Source: Leptospira andrefontaineae
GTDB lineage: Bacteria; Spirochaetota; Leptospiria; Leptospirales; Leptospiraceae
Assembly (NCBI RefSeq): GCF_004770105.1
Contig: NZ_RQEY01000028.1
Location: forward strand, 1-58,757
DNA length: 58,757 nucleotides
Direction of reading: 5' to 3'
The translations under genes were made by a program, and so were the position numbers. The first letter of the stretch is position 1. Every line of letters begins with the position of its first letter. Shown here piece by piece: positions 17,217 through 26,726 of this stretch. The notes beneath the pieces are model-generated. The model was not told the origin of the DNA. It made no database searches and saw only the letters and a program-made list of their open reading frames with translations.

Positions 17217-18293
17217 ATGTTAGAGACTCAGACAGAACAGGATTTGCTCAAACAATCCGATCCAATGGAATTTTGGCCCACTTGGAAATTGTATCTGCCT
17301 CTGATCCCTTATATCGCTTTTGAATCCATTCGTTCCATCCGATCCGGATCCATTTCTTCTCTAGGATTCGGAACGATTGCAGCAGCAAATCCAGGCATTC
17401 CTCTAGGCGGACTCGTAGGGGAATCCAAATATCAAATCTTACAAAAACTAAACTCTAAGAATATATTAAAATTCTTTTTAGTCCCCAAAGGTTCTAAAGA
17501 TATAAATTCTATTTTAGAAAAAATGAATACTTTCGGATTAGTATTCCCGATTATACTCAAACCCGATTCAGGGCAAAGAGGACAAGGTGTGAGAAAGATC
17601 TTAAGCCCAAAACATTTGGAAGAATGTTTATTGGAATCAAATGTGGACCTACTTATCCAAGAATACCATCCTGGTCCATTCGAAGTTGGGATTTTTTATT
17701 ATAGATATCCGACTGAGAGCAAAGGTAAAATATTCTCAATCACCAGGAAAGTATTCCCTAAATTAGTCGGGAACGGGATCTCTTCTCTTTCTAAATTAGT
17801 GGAGACCCATCCCAGATATAAGATCCAAAAAGATAGATTTCAAAAAAGATTTTCAGAGGCCTGGGACAAGATACCAAAACTAGGAGAAAACATTCTACTT
17901 TCCGAGGCAGGGAACCATTGCCAGGGAACACTATTTTTGGACGGTTCAGAATGGATCACTCCAGAATTAGAGAATAAGATCCATGAGATCTCTTCTTCTT
18001 TTTCCGGATTTTATTTCGGTAGATACGATATACGATTTTCCTCCCTCAAGGATTTTTTAGAAGGAAAAGATCTCCATATAGTGGAATTAAACGGAGTTAC
18101 TTCCGAATCTACGAACTTATATGACCCCAGATTTTCATTCAGAGAAAGATATTCCATACTATTCTCCCAATGGAAGATTTTATTTAAGATTTCAAGACAA
18201 TCCAAAGTGAAGGGTGCGGGCCTTTTTTCCATATTAAAAGAATTGTATAATTTTTATTTCGGGGAAAGAATCGTCTCCGATCTTTCTATATGA
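17217..18293 (+). CDS. ATP-grasp fold ligase-like protein
   Basis: 358 residues from the ATG at 17217; a longer open frame from 17106 only overlaps the preceding gene. ATP-grasp features: 'FPIILKPDSGQRGQGVRKI' (ATP-binding beta-strand lysine and glycine loop), 'LLIQEYHPGPFEVGIFYYR' (hinge and second lysine-side strand), 'FYFGRYDIRF' and 'IVELNGVTSESTNLYDP', which supplies the Glu/Asn metal ligands. Such enzymes make an acyl-phosphate and join it to an amine or thiol. The substrate is unknown. The stop overlaps the cyclase start (ATGA), a sign of coupled translation. Confidence 0.8.
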   Translation: MLETQTEQDLLKQSDPMEFWPTWKLYLPLIPYIAFESIRSIRSGSISSLGFGTIAAANPGIPLGGLVGESKYQILQKLNSKNILKFFLVPKGSKDINSILEKMNTFGLVFPIILKPDSGQRGQGVRKILSPKHLEECLLESNVDLLIQEYHPGPFEVGIFYYRYPTESKGKIFSITRKVFPKLVGNGISSLSKLVETHPRYKIQKDRFQKRFSEAWDKIPKLGENILLSEAGNHCQGTLFLDGSEWITPELENKIHEISSSFSGFYFGRYDIRFSSLKDFLEGKDLHIVELNGVTSESTNLYDPRFSFRERYSILFSQWKILFKISRQSKVKGAGLFSILKELYNFYFGERIVSDLSI

Positions 18294-19504
18294 AACAAAA
18301 ATTAGTACAACTGATTTATTTGATCTTTGGAGATCCTAAAAAGAACTCCTTAGAGCATCGATTATTCAATGCAATTTCCCTAGTAAACGGAAGTTTGAAT
18401 ATATTAGGTTCTATCTTCGAAGAACAAACCGAATATTCTCATCGGGTCATCATTCTAAACCTGATCTCCGGTTTTATTCTACTCACTATGTACTATTTTT
18501 CCAGATTTAGGAATATTTATTACGTTCTTTTCTGGCCCTTAAATCTAACGATTCTCGTATATTTATCTTCTCTTTGGTTCTTGCATGGTGGTTCGAATGG
18601 AGGAAACCATTATTATTTTATCCCTGCGTTAGTAATAGCGACAATTCTATTAAAAAATCATAATATATTTTTCATATATGCGTTTTATGCATTCGTGACA
18701 GGCTTCTTATATATATTCGAATATTTTTATCCGAATTTTATAGTCCCTCAAAAAGATAGGGATGCAGAATATATGGATCTGGGAGGAAATTATATCTTCG
18801 TCCAGATCCTAACAGGGATACTGATCTTTATACTCAGCAGAAACCTGAATATAGAGAGGAAAAAATCCGACAATCTACTTCGAAATATTCTTCCGGAGTC
18901 GATCGCAGACGAATTAAAAATGAACGATACTGTCCAACCAAAACGTTATGATAGTGTTACGGTATTATTCACTGATATGGCAGGGTTTACCCAGATCGCG
19001 GAGAAGATGAGTCCGGAAGAATTAGTGAAGGAACTCCACTTCTTCTTTGCTGAATTTGATAAGATCGCTAAAAAATACGGCTTGGAGAAGATCAAGACGA
19101 TCGGAGATGCCTATATGGCCGTTGCCGGACTTCCTACACCGAATCATACTCATGCAAGAGACGCGGTTTTCTGCGGATTGGAGTTCCAACAATTCATGAA
19201 GAAACAAAAGGAAGAGAGACAGAAATTAGGTCTTCCTAGCTGGGAATTACGTTTAGGTATCCATACGGGCAGCGTAGTTGCAGGAGTAATAGGCACGGAA
19301 AAATTTGCCTACGATATCTGGGGGGACACAGTCAATACCGCAAGTCGTATGGAAAGTTCCGGACTTGCGGGAGAAGTGAATATTTCCTTAGATACATTCC
19401 ATTTTGTGAGAGAAGATTTTATCTGCGAGTCCAGGGGGTTGATAAAAGCTAAGAATAAGGGAGAGATTGAAATGTTTTTGGTGAAGGAAGCCAGAGAAGC
19501 ATAA
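18290..19504 (+). CDS. Membrane class III adenylate/guanylate cyclase
   Basis: 404 residues: an N-terminal membrane domain with about six TM segments (to about residue 185), a short coil, then a class III cyclase domain. Metal-binding Asp residues are in 'VTVLFTDMAGFTQIA' (about residue 224) and 'KTIGDAYMAVAGLP'; the transition-state region is 'AYDIWGDTVNTASRMES'. The Lys of 'KTIGDAY' and Asp of 'YDIWGD' are the adenine-selecting pair, so cAMP is the likelier product. It overlaps the ATP-grasp gene by four bases. The membrane part may sense a ligand; which one is unknown. Confidence 0.88.
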   Translation: MKQKLVQLIYLIFGDPKKNSLEHRLFNAISLVNGSLNILGSIFEEQTEYSHRVIILNLISGFILLTMYYFSRFRNIYYVLFWPLNLTILVYLSSLWFLHGGSNGGNHYYFIPALVIATILLKNHNIFFIYAFYAFVTGFLYIFEYFYPNFIVPQKDRDAEYMDLGGNYIFVQILTGILIFILSRNLNIERKKSDNLLRNILPESIADELKMNDTVQPKRYDSVTVLFTDMAGFTQIAEKMSPEELVKELHFFFAEFDKIAKKYGLEKIKTIGDAYMAVAGLPTPNHTHARDAVFCGLEFQQFMKKQKEERQKLGLPSWELRLGIHTGSVVAGVIGTEKFAYDIWGDTVNTASRMESSGLAGEVNISLDTFHFVREDFICESRGLIKAKNKGEIEMFLVKEAREA

Positions 19505-19562
19505 TAGGTTCTTGACCGAAAGATCATAGGAAAGAATTTGAACCAGTCAGATTTTCTTTCCC

Positions 19563-20972
19563 ATGAATTTTAATAGTTTTGGATTTTTCATATTCCTATT
19601 AATTACCTTTACCCTTTACTATCTCCCTTTCCTAAAAAGATTCCAACTTCTGACAGTAGTTGCCGCGAGTTTTTATTTTTACGCATATACCGATCCTTGG
19701 TTACTCATCTTACTTTTGTTCTCTATCTTCTGGAACGCAAGTATCGTATATCTGATCCAAACCCCGGATTTTAGATCTAAAAAAGCAGTCTTGGCTTTAG
19801 GTGTGGTCCTGAACTTAAGCGTATTATTCTTCTTTAAATATAGCGGACTATTCGCCAAAACTTTCTTGGGCAATTCGGGATCCTCGGAACTACATTGGAT
19901 TTTCCTAATACCTCTTCCGATCGGTATTTCTTTTTACACCTTTCATGGGATCAGTATGGTGGTGGATTTTTACAGGATAGGCACTGAAATTTTCAAGGAG
20001 AAGGTCCCCTACCCTAAACTTGTCCTACAATCTTCCCTCTATATTAATTTTTTTCCTCAGTTGGTAGCAGGCCCTATCGTTAAGGCAAAGGAATTTTTCC
20101 CTCAAATCAAAACGAAAGATTTCAAAGACATTCCCTGGATTGCAGCTGCGAAAATATTAATACTTGGGTATTTTCTAAAAACTGTGATCGCAGATAACTT
20201 AAATGATCTTACATTCGTTATCGATTTTCCTTATAATGCACATCATTCGACTCTTACTTTAATATTGCTGATTTTCGGTTATTCCGCTCAGATCTTTTCA
20301 GACTTTGCTGGATATTCTTTGATAGCGATCGGAACTGCATTCTTATTCGGCTATAGACTTCCAACCAATTTCAATTTTCCTTATATATCTTCTAACTTTT
20401 CCGAATTTTGGAGAAGATGGCATATCTCCCTTTCAACTTGGCTTAGGGATTATTTGTATATTCCTTTGGGTGGAAATAGAAAAGGAAATTTCAGGACATA
20501 TATAAATCTATTTTTGGTCATGGCATTAGGCGGTCTTTGGCATGGAGCAGAATGGAGATATATGGTTTGGGGAATCGGCCATGGACTTCTGTTATTAATT
20601 GAAAGATTCCTAGATCAAAATCTTCCATTTAAACTTCCTGAGAATCGTTTTTTCTCCTTCATAAAAGCAGGATTTGTATTCTTATGTGTTTCTCTTCTAT
20701 GGTTATTATTCCGTTTACCTGATTTCGAAACTGCAGTTAAGTATCTTAAATTATTAGGTACAAATTTAAGTTTGGGGACAGATTGGGAACTTTGCACTTT
20801 CTTAATATTCTTCTCTATTCCCGTGTTCTTTTATCATGTTTACGGATGGTATAAGGAGAAGTATCCGGAAGAAACAGTGGAGAAGGTTTCGAATATCGGT
20901 TATGCATTCTTACTATTTATGATCGTTCTGAACAAGGGGCCTTCTGCCGCATTTATCTATTTTCAGTTTTAA
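19563..20972 (+). CDS. MBOAT O-acyltransferase, AlgI/DltB-like (first copy)
   Basis: 469 residues, about eleven TM segments. The MBOAT signature histidine is in 'ALGGLWHGAEWRYMVWG' (about residue 327), preceded by 'SEFWRRWHISLSTWLRDYL' and 'IPLGGNRKG', as in AlgI/PatA. Such proteins move acyl groups across or onto extracellular polymers or lipids in the inner membrane. The start lies 58 bases after the cyclase stop; no clear ribosome site is visible. The stop is two bases before the SGNH-like gene, which would be its periplasmic partner. A paralogue is at 57071-58441. Confidence 0.9.
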   Translation: MNFNSFGFFIFLLITFTLYYLPFLKRFQLLTVVAASFYFYAYTDPWLLILLLFSIFWNASIVYLIQTPDFRSKKAVLALGVVLNLSVLFFFKYSGLFAKTFLGNSGSSELHWIFLIPLPIGISFYTFHGISMVVDFYRIGTEIFKEKVPYPKLVLQSSLYINFFPQLVAGPIVKAKEFFPQIKTKDFKDIPWIAAAKILILGYFLKTVIADNLNDLTFVIDFPYNAHHSTLTLILLIFGYSAQIFSDFAGYSLIAIGTAFLFGYRLPTNFNFPYISSNFSEFWRRWHISLSTWLRDYLYIPLGGNRKGNFRTYINLFLVMALGGLWHGAEWRYMVWGIGHGLLLLIERFLDQNLPFKLPENRFFSFIKAGFVFLCVSLLWLLFRLPDFETAVKYLKLLGTNLSLGTDWELCTFLIFFSIPVFFYHVYGWYKEKYPEETVEKVSNIGYAFLLFMIVLNKGPSAAFIYFQF

Positions 20973-20974
20973 TT

Positions 20975-21850
20975 ATGAAATTTTTTTGCCGAGTCATTAT
21001 TTTCTTTCTGATCTTCTTAGGACTGTATTCCGGTTTTGTATATTTTCTTTCTCCTCAAAAAATACCAAAACAAAGTTGGTGGCAACATAATAGAGTCAGA
21101 GTAGAAAGTTTCTTAACAGAAGGAAAAAATTCCAAATACGTAATTGCTGGATCTTCCATGTCGGATAGAATGTTACCGAAGGCCAACTCAGGATGGTTTA
21201 ATCTTTCGCTAGTGGGCGAAGGCGCATTAACTGGATTATCTATATTAAAAAATTCGGATACTTCTCCCAAATTCGTTTTGATAGAAGTTAATCAGCTCTC
21301 CGTAAAAGAAAACGTAAAATTCTCCGGAGAGAATACCGATCCCTTTTTTGTTTTTACTAGAAGGAATTTCCCAGTCCTAAGATCCGAAAAACAACCTTTA
21401 AATTATGCGGTAGGATTTGTGATCCAATTTACGGATCGGTTCTTTACTACGGAAGCGAAACCGGCACCAAAGGAAGAAAAAGAAGTTCTTGAAATTTCCA
21501 AAAGACTAAAACAAGAACATCTACAAGAAGTAAAACGTTGGTATGGCGCCGCAGTAGAACAGAAAAAATTAAATGATAGGATGGTCTATCTTTCTTCTGT
21601 TCTTAAAGAATTGGAAGCCAAAGGAGTCAGGCCGATATTTTTCGAAATGCCAATGCATCCCGAAATTCTGATCTCCGCTAAGGAAACCAGGACCAGAGAA
21701 ACTGTTCAGAAAAATTTTCCTCCTTCTCATTACCTTTGGTTTATAGATAATAAAGATATCTACGAAGACAGCGATGCTCTGCACCTGGCTTATCCGGAAG
21801 CCGATCGATTCTTATCTAAACTGAAAGAATATGCGGAATCCTTACAGTAA
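20975..21850 (+). CDS. Membrane-anchored SGNH/DltD-like protein (first copy)
   Basis: 291 residues. One N-terminal TM anchor ('VIIFFLIFLGLYSGFVYFL') is followed by a periplasmic domain. 'YVIAGSSMSDRMLP' has the nucleophile-type GxSxS arrangement and 'DSDALHLAYPEADRF' the terminal DxxH pair of SGNH-type acyl-transfer partners. It begins two bases after the MBOAT stop; MBOAT plus SGNH-like pairs O-acylate surface polysaccharides or lipids in other bacteria. Target unknown. It is shorter than the analogous partner at 56009-57058. Confidence 0.75.
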   Translation: MKFFCRVIIFFLIFLGLYSGFVYFLSPQKIPKQSWWQHNRVRVESFLTEGKNSKYVIAGSSMSDRMLPKANSGWFNLSLVGEGALTGLSILKNSDTSPKFVLIEVNQLSVKENVKFSGENTDPFFVFTRRNFPVLRSEKQPLNYAVGFVIQFTDRFFTTEAKPAPKEEKEVLEISKRLKQEHLQEVKRWYGAAVEQKKLNDRMVYLSSVLKELEAKGVRPIFFEMPMHPEILISAKETRTRETVQKNFPPSHYLWFIDNKDIYEDSDALHLAYPEADRFLSKLKEYAESLQ

Positions 21851-21901
21851 GGAGTTCCTACCACCCAGAATTTAAGTCCGGATATGTATTCTAAGCTCCG
21901 A

Positions 21902-21930
21902 GTTATATTAAACATTTTATTCAATATAAC
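21902..21930. other. AT-rich inverted repeat before metQ
   Basis: gttatatt (21902-21909) pairs with aatataac (21923-21930) around a 13-base loop, followed by 'ggattttt'. It could terminate the SGNH transcript or be an operator for metQ. I saw no SAM-riboswitch consensus here. Confidence 0.4.
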
Positions 21931-22003
21931 GGATTTTTCTGGTATCCAAGAAGACAGGCTCCATAGATCCTTGGACTAGTCAAACTCCGACTAAAGGTGA
22001 ACA

Positions 22004-22831
22004 ATGAATCGAAAGCTATTTATCATAGTACTCTGCCTTCTTCCTTTCTTTATAAACTGCGGAAAGAAAGAGGCCCCCAATCTTCCGGGTGATAGAAAGA
22101 ATCTGAAGATCGGGATTTGCCCTGGTCCTTACGGTGATCTTTTGAAGAAAGGAGTGTTTCCGGATCTAGAGAAGAAGGGATACAAGATAGAGATCGTTCA
22201 GTTCAGCGATTATATCCAACCGAATCTAGCTTTGGCTTCCGGCGATATAGATGCGAATTTGTTCCAACATCTTCCGTATCTGAAAAAGTTTACAGCGGAT
22301 AAAAATCTAAAGTTAAGTGCCATTATCAATATTCCCACAGCTCCTATGTCTGTGTTTGCAGGAAAGACTAAAAATCCTAAGGATATAAAAGATAAGGCTT
22401 CGATAGCTCTTCCAAACGATCCGACCAACTTGCTAAGAGCTTTAAAACTTTTCCAAGAATTAGGTTTTATTAAAGTAAATCCGGAAGCACTTCCTACTAA
22501 GGCTTCATTAAACGATATCACTGAAAACAAAAAACAGATCCAATTCTTACCTTTAGAAGCGGCTCAACTTCCTAGATCTTTAGAAAGTACTGACTTTTCT
22601 GCGATCAATGGAAATTTCGCACTCGCTTCCGGTTTGGATCTGACAAAAGCAGTGATCTTGGAAAAGCTGGCAGAAGAACATAAAAATATCATTGTAGTTC
22701 GTGAAGAAGAAAAAGACAGCGTTTTTGCCAAAGACATAGTCGAGGCAGTGAAGTCTGAAAACTTCGAAACAGTTATAGACCAAGACTTTAAAGGATTCCA
22801 AAAGCCGGAATGGTTCGGGAAACGGAAGTAA
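22004..22831 (+). CDS. metQ: Methionine ABC transporter substrate-binding lipoprotein MetQ
   Basis: 275 residues of the NlpA/MetQ family. Signal peptide with lipobox-like 'LLPFFINCGKKE'; mature part with 'KIGICPGPYGDLLKKGVF', 'FSDYIQPNLALASGDIDANLF'-type binding-site motif, 'QHLPYLKKF', 'IALPNDPTNLLRALKLFQ' and 'AAQLPRSLES'. It binds D/L-methionine and hands it to MetN-MetI. 'aaaggtg' precedes the ATG. The start codon of metN lies inside its last codons (22-base overlap). Family assignment is firm. Confidence 0.92.
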   Translation: MNRKLFIIVLCLLPFFINCGKKEAPNLPGDRKNLKIGICPGPYGDLLKKGVFPDLEKKGYKIEIVQFSDYIQPNLALASGDIDANLFQHLPYLKKFTADKNLKLSAIINIPTAPMSVFAGKTKNPKDIKDKASIALPNDPTNLLRALKLFQELGFIKVNPEALPTKASLNDITENKKQIQFLPLEAAQLPRSLESTDFSAINGNFALASGLDLTKAVILEKLAEEHKNIIVVREEEKDSVFAKDIVEAVKSENFETVIDQDFKGFQKPEWFGKRK

Positions 22832-23850
22832 AAGAAAACTCACAAACAATATTAGAATTTCGGAACGTTTTTAAAACGTTCCCGAGATCTATACATCCTT
22901 CTATCGAGGATATCTCCCTAAAGATAGATAAGGGGGAAATTTTCGGGATTATAGGGACCACAGGAGCCGGAAAGAGCACCTTACTTAGATTCGCAAATTT
23001 ATTGGAAACACCTGATTCAGGACAGGTATTTTTCCAATCTTCAGATATCTCCCATTTAAAGGGAGAAGAACTCAGACATCATAGATCTAAGGTGGGAATG
23101 GTATTCCAACAATCTCATCTTGTCTTAAACCGAAAAGTTTTCGATAATATCGCACTCCCCTTAAAAGCCGCAGGATGGAAAAAAGAAAAGATCCGCGCGA
23201 GAGTAATCGAACTTCTCTCCTTGATAGGACTCGAAGATAAAATAGATTCCTATCCGAACCAACTCAGTGGCGGACAAAAACAAAGGGTCGGAATCGCAAG
23301 AGCAATCGCCAACCATCCAACTCTACTATTATGCGATGAACCTACTTCCGCATTGGATCCGGAAACCACTCGTTCTATTTTAGGACTTTTAAGAGATATT
23401 CACAAAAAATTTTCGATCACAATTCTGATTGTTACCCATGAAATGAATGTGGTTCGAGAGATCTGTAACTCTGTTGCAGTATTAGAAAAAGGTAAACTGA
23501 TCGAAACCGGATCTGTTTATTCTTTATTTGCCGACCCTTCTCAAGAAATTACTAAAAAGCTTACTGGACATGCCTTCACTAACTCAATTCCAGAAGAGAC
23601 CTTGGCAAGAACGGAAGGCAGAATATTAAGAGTAGTGCTAAAAAACGAGATCGCTACGGAGCCAGTGCTCGGAAAAGTGATCCGTGCCACGAACCATGTC
23701 CCGAATATCATTCACAGTAAAATTGAATATATTTCGGGAAAACCAATCGGAGTTTTTTATCTGGAAACAGACCCGTCCGATAATAGCACGGACACGGTTA
23801 GAGCTGCATTCGTAAGATACGGAGCCACTGTGGAGGAAATATTCAGATGA
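22810..23850 (+). CDS. metN: Methionine ABC transporter ATP-binding protein MetN
   Basis: 346 residues. Walker A '[18 protein letters not shown]', Q-loop '[11 protein letters not shown]', signature '[16 protein letters not shown]', Walker B '[14 protein letters not shown]' and H-loop '[17 protein letters not shown]' are complete. The C-terminal 90 residues look like the NIL regulatory domain of MetN, which binds methionine and shuts transport. It overlaps metQ at its start and metI at its stop (ATGA), so the three genes form one operon. Confidence 0.94.
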   Translation: MVRETEVKENSQTILEFRNVFKTFPRSIHPSIEDISLKIDKGEIFGIIGTTGAGKSTLLRFANLLETPDSGQVFFQSSDISHLKGEELRHHRSKVGMVFQQSHLVLNRKVFDNIALPLKAAGWKKEKIRARVIELLSLIGLEDKIDSYPNQLSGGQKQRVGIARAIANHPTLLLCDEPTSALDPETTRSILGLLRDIHKKFSITILIVTHEMNVVREICNSVAVLEKGKLIETGSVYSLFADPSQEITKKLTGHAFTNSIPEETLARTEGRILRVVLKNEIATEPVLGKVIRATNHVPNIIHSKIEYISGKPIGVFYLETDPSDNSTDTVRAAFVRYGATVEEIFR

Positions 23851-24521
23851 ATTTTTCCAAATGGATAGAATTATACCCGGAACTAGTCAATGCATTTGGA
23901 CAAACATTCTTAATGCTTGGAATCTCCTTATCCTCTGCTTTGGTATTCGGAATTCCTTTGGGATTTCTAATTTATCTCACTGACAAAAAACTATTTATAC
24001 CGAACAAATTCTTTCATGCAGTGCTTGGAGTATTGGCAAACTTGATCCGATCCATTCCATTCGTGATCTTACTCGTCGCACTTATCCCTCTCACTCAGTC
24101 CTTAGTAGGAACTACTATCGGCCCACTTGCTGCATCTGTCCCTCTTTCCGTTGCGGCAATCCCGTTTTTAGCCAGATTAGTTGAAACTTCTCTTAGAGAA
24201 ATTCCAGAAGGAGTTTTAGAGGCAGCAGTTTCTACAGGAGCAAAACTCAATTTGATTATCAGGGAAGTCTTGATACCGGAAGCTTTGCCTGGGATTTATT
24301 CAGCGATCACTGTTACCACAATTAGCCTACTAGGATACTCGGCGATGGCCGGAATTGTAGGTGGTGGAGGGATTGGAGATCTTGCAATCCGATTCGGATA
24401 TTATAGATACGAAGACGATATTATGTTTGCGACAGTTTTTATTCTGATCGCTTTAGTCCAAACATTCCAATGGATCGGAGACAAAACCCGCAAAAACAGT
24501 GACAAAAGAGTCTCTCATTAA
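23847..24521 (+). CDS. metI: Methionine ABC transporter permease MetI
   Basis: 224 residues, five TM segments and the BPD_transp_1 domain. MetI landmarks are 'FGQTFLMLGISLSSALVFG', 'ANLIRSIPFVILLVALIPL', 'GTTIGPLAASVPLSVAAIPF' and the loop 'VLEAAVSTGAKLNLIIREVL'. A glycine-rich 'AGIVGGGGIGDLAIRFGY' follows. It forms the homodimeric channel for methionine. Start overlaps the metN stop. Last gene of metQNI; about 145 bases without a gene follow, holding a small hairpin (24564-24585). Confidence 0.94.
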   Translation: MNFSKWIELYPELVNAFGQTFLMLGISLSSALVFGIPLGFLIYLTDKKLFIPNKFFHAVLGVLANLIRSIPFVILLVALIPLTQSLVGTTIGPLAASVPLSVAAIPFLARLVETSLREIPEGVLEAAVSTGAKLNLIIREVLIPEALPGIYSAITVTTISLLGYSAMAGIVGGGGIGDLAIRFGYYRYEDDIMFATVFILIALVQTFQWIGDKTRKNSDKRVSH

Positions 24522-24666
24522 TTCTTATTAGGAAGATATTTCAGACTATTCATGGTAAAAAGAATCCGCAAGTAAACCTGCGGATCAAATGCTGTGGTAA
24601 TGAAAGCGGGACCTTCATAGTCCTTAAGGAAACAATCCGGCCCCGACCATTGCATATTCAAAAATT

Positions 24667-25140
24667 TTAATTATCAAATGCGCCCAAGGAAACCCATTCG
24701 TTTCCTTCTTTTTTATATCTTAAAACTCCTTTTAACGGAATGATCTGTCCACTTTTCGCATCATACCAGCGAGAAGAAGATAAGTTTGCAAGCAATGAAA
24801 AATGTAACAACTTTTCCGTTCCGGATTTGTTTGCAGAATTTTGCATTACCCAACCAACGTATTCTCTATGATATCTTCCTTCTTGGGCATGATGAACGTA
24901 ATTACGAACATCTTCCTTTAGTTTTACGTTTGCGGAGAAGGGAACGTACAACAAATCCTTACTTCCTGAGGAAAAGGATTCTTTTACGGAGATACCTTTT
25001 TCAGCATGTATGTCTTCTACAGTTCCGAATAAAGAAAGCCCTTTTTCCAGATCTGTTTTACATCTAGAATCGCTGATCTCGGAGCCACAGGAAAAGAATA
25101 AAATCGAAAGAATCCCTATAAACAAACTATATCGGATCAT
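24667..25140 (-). CDS. Lipoprotein of unknown function, last gene of redox operon
   Basis: 157 residues from the ATG at 25140; this codon lies 8 bases from 'gagg', while the ATG at 25146 is too close to it. Signal peptide with lipobox-like 'ILSILFFSCGSE', then a mature domain with 'LSLFGTVEDIHAEKG' and 'ARYDAKSGQIIPLKG'-like strands ('SSRWYDAKSGQIIPLKGVLR'). I recognise no family. It is the distal gene after the peroxidase, phosphoesterase and cytochrome genes on the same strand, so it probably belongs to that envelope complex or pathway. Confidence 0.75.
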   Translation of the reverse strand: MIRYSLFIGILSILFFSCGSEISDSRCKTDLEKGLSLFGTVEDIHAEKGISVKESFSSGSKDLLYVPFSANVKLKEDVRNYVHHAQEGRYHREYVGWVMQNSANKSGTEKLLHFSLLANLSSSRWYDAKSGQIIPLKGVLRYKKEGNEWVSLGAFDN

Positions 25141-25151
25141 ATTCATTTCCT

Positions 25152-25595
25152 CTAATGTTTTCCCGGGGCGAGAACGGAGTTTCTTCTCTCATACATGATA
25201 TAAGCTTCTAATGCAATCATCTTAGGATCGTCATAAGCTAAAGGTTTTCCTTGCAGAGGATTTTGGATACACCAGTTGATCATTTCTCTCAATGTGGAAA
25301 CCTTACCGATCTGTTTCTGGAATTTAGGATAAGTTTCCGGATGTGTATTCGTTGCATTCGGATGACACATAGCACATTGGACCGTATTTCCGCCCAATTC
25401 GGGTCCATGAAAAAGTTTCTCACCTCGAGCCACAGTTTCCATAAATGCAGCATTCCATTTGTCTTCATTTGATTTGTCCCAGTCATCTGCGAAGAGCAAG
25501 GAAACTGTCCCGAAAATGAAAAAGAAAACGGAAGCGAAGACCCCTAATAAAATTCTGGATCTATATCTATCTTTGAAAGTAAGCCGATCGTCCAT
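25152..25595 (-). CDS. Monohaem c-type cytochrome
   Basis: 147 residues. An N-terminal basic stretch and TM/signal segment ('ILLGVFASVFFFIFGTVSLL') precede a small haem domain with one CxxCH site, 'VQCAMCHPNA' (Cys74-His78). The likely axial methionine is in the C-terminal part ('DDPKMIALEAYIMYERR'). A periplasmic electron carrier, perhaps membrane-anchored. 'aggaga' precedes the ATG. It lies between a Tat-type phosphoesterase and a lipoprotein, downstream of the di-haem peroxidase, and may feed it electrons. The partner is inferred. Confidence 0.85.
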   Translation of the reverse strand: MDDRLTFKDRYRSRILLGVFASVFFFIFGTVSLLFADDWDKSNEDKWNAAFMETVARGEKLFHGPELGGNTVQCAMCHPNATNTHPETYPKFQKQIGKVSTLREMINWCIQNPLQGKPLAYDDPKMIALEAYIMYERRNSVLAPGKH

Positions 25596-25604
25596 AAGTT
25601 TCTC

Positions 25605-26690
25605 CTAATAATGTGTTTGAGGAAGAATTCTAGTTTCAGGCTTTTGATAAGTTGAATCTACCGGATGTCCTGCGGATTCGTCGTATTTTACGATCCGATC
25701 CTTATTCTCCCAAAGTTTATAATGCATTTCCTCTCTTGCATTATCCATATTTACGAATGCCCAACCTGTTCCGTCCCTCTCGTGGAATGGATCCTGACGG
25801 TTCATGAATACAGTCATCTTAGGAATATAATGTGGCGACTGAGTGTAACTTTCAGGATAAGGCCATGGCCATGCGGTAGACATCAATGCATAGAAACTTA
25901 TATTCTTGATCTGATTATATAAGACCTGATGTACATGTCCGTGGAAGACTGTTACATTATCAAATTTACTTAAGACGGATTGGATCTGCTCCGCATCGTC
26001 CGTCCAGAAATTCCAAGGTTTATAAATTTTATATAATGGAGAATGAGAAAGAACTACTAAAGGAGTTCCACTTTTAATATCCTCCAAGTCCTTTTTCAAC
26101 CAAGCTATCTGATCGTCACCCACCATAAATGGAGAACCGTTTGGATTATCCAGGCGTGCCATTTCGTTCATTCTTTCTTCAGGAGTTTTCCAACGTTTGA
26201 TCCAATTGTCATATGTAAGAATACTATTCAAAACAACGAAATGAACCCCCTTATGATCGAAGGAATAATTGAGCTTACTGATCTTATCCTGCCAATAATT
26301 TCCCATATCCAAATAATAATCATGTTCACCGATCACAAACTTGACTGGCACTTTTAGTTTGGATAGAAGTTCCATACCATGATCCAGTTCTTCTCTTTTT
26401 CCTAACTGAGCAAGGTCTCCTCCGAATACAACAAAGTCAGGCCTTGGGAACATTAAGTTCACCGTTTCGATCGCCTTATTTAGGCCATTATCAAAGTTCC
26501 GAACAAAATTAGTTCCTTTAATATGCGTTAGGTGAGGATCCGATATGAACGCAAATGTAAATTTTTCATGAGTGCCCTTTCCTCTTCCTCCGCAGGCGAT
26601 CTCCACCAAACTCATTGGAACAATACTCGCGGCGAGTAGACCTCCCGTTCTGCGCAAAAAATCTTTCCTGCTCAGTTTTCCCTCTTCCAT
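25605..26690 (-). CDS. Tat-exported calcineurin-like metallophosphoesterase
   Basis: 361 residues from the ATG at 26690, preceded by a very strong 'gaggaggggag'; a TTG 36 bases upstream is less likely. A twin-arginine signal 'SRKDFLRRTGGLLAAS' leads to 'EIACGG', possibly a lipidated cysteine. The phosphoesterase motifs are complete: 'ISDPHLTH' (D-x-H), 'FGGDLAQLG' (GGD), 'VIGEHDYY' (in place of GNHD), 'VLSHSPLY' and 'VFHGHVHQ' (GHxH). It binds two metal ions and cleaves a phosphate ester outside the cytoplasm. GEHD instead of GNHD is a variant seen in some extracytoplasmic members. Substrate unknown. Confidence 0.87.
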   Translation of the reverse strand: MEEGKLSRKDFLRRTGGLLAASIVPMSLVEIACGGRGKGTHEKFTFAFISDPHLTHIKGTNFVRNFDNGLNKAIETVNLMFPRPDFVVFGGDLAQLGKREELDHGMELLSKLKVPVKFVIGEHDYYLDMGNYWQDKISKLNYSFDHKGVHFVVLNSILTYDNWIKRWKTPEERMNEMARLDNPNGSPFMVGDDQIAWLKKDLEDIKSGTPLVVLSHSPLYKIYKPWNFWTDDAEQIQSVLSKFDNVTVFHGHVHQVLYNQIKNISFYALMSTAWPWPYPESYTQSPHYIPKMTVFMNRQDPFHERDGTGWAFVNMDNAREEMHYKLWENKDRIVKYDESAGHPVDSTYQKPETRILPQTHY

Positions 26691-26726
26691 AACTCCCCTC
26701 CTCGCCGGAATATTTCCGGTCTTCAA

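Noticed and set aside
21851..22003. Possible SAM riboswitch before metQ
   Set aside because: Only a simple AT-rich inverted repeat is visible; none of the conserved SAM-I core elements could be found by eye.
26691..26726. TTG start of the metallophosphoesterase
   Set aside because: ATG 26690 has a very strong ribosome site and leads directly into the twin-arginine signal.
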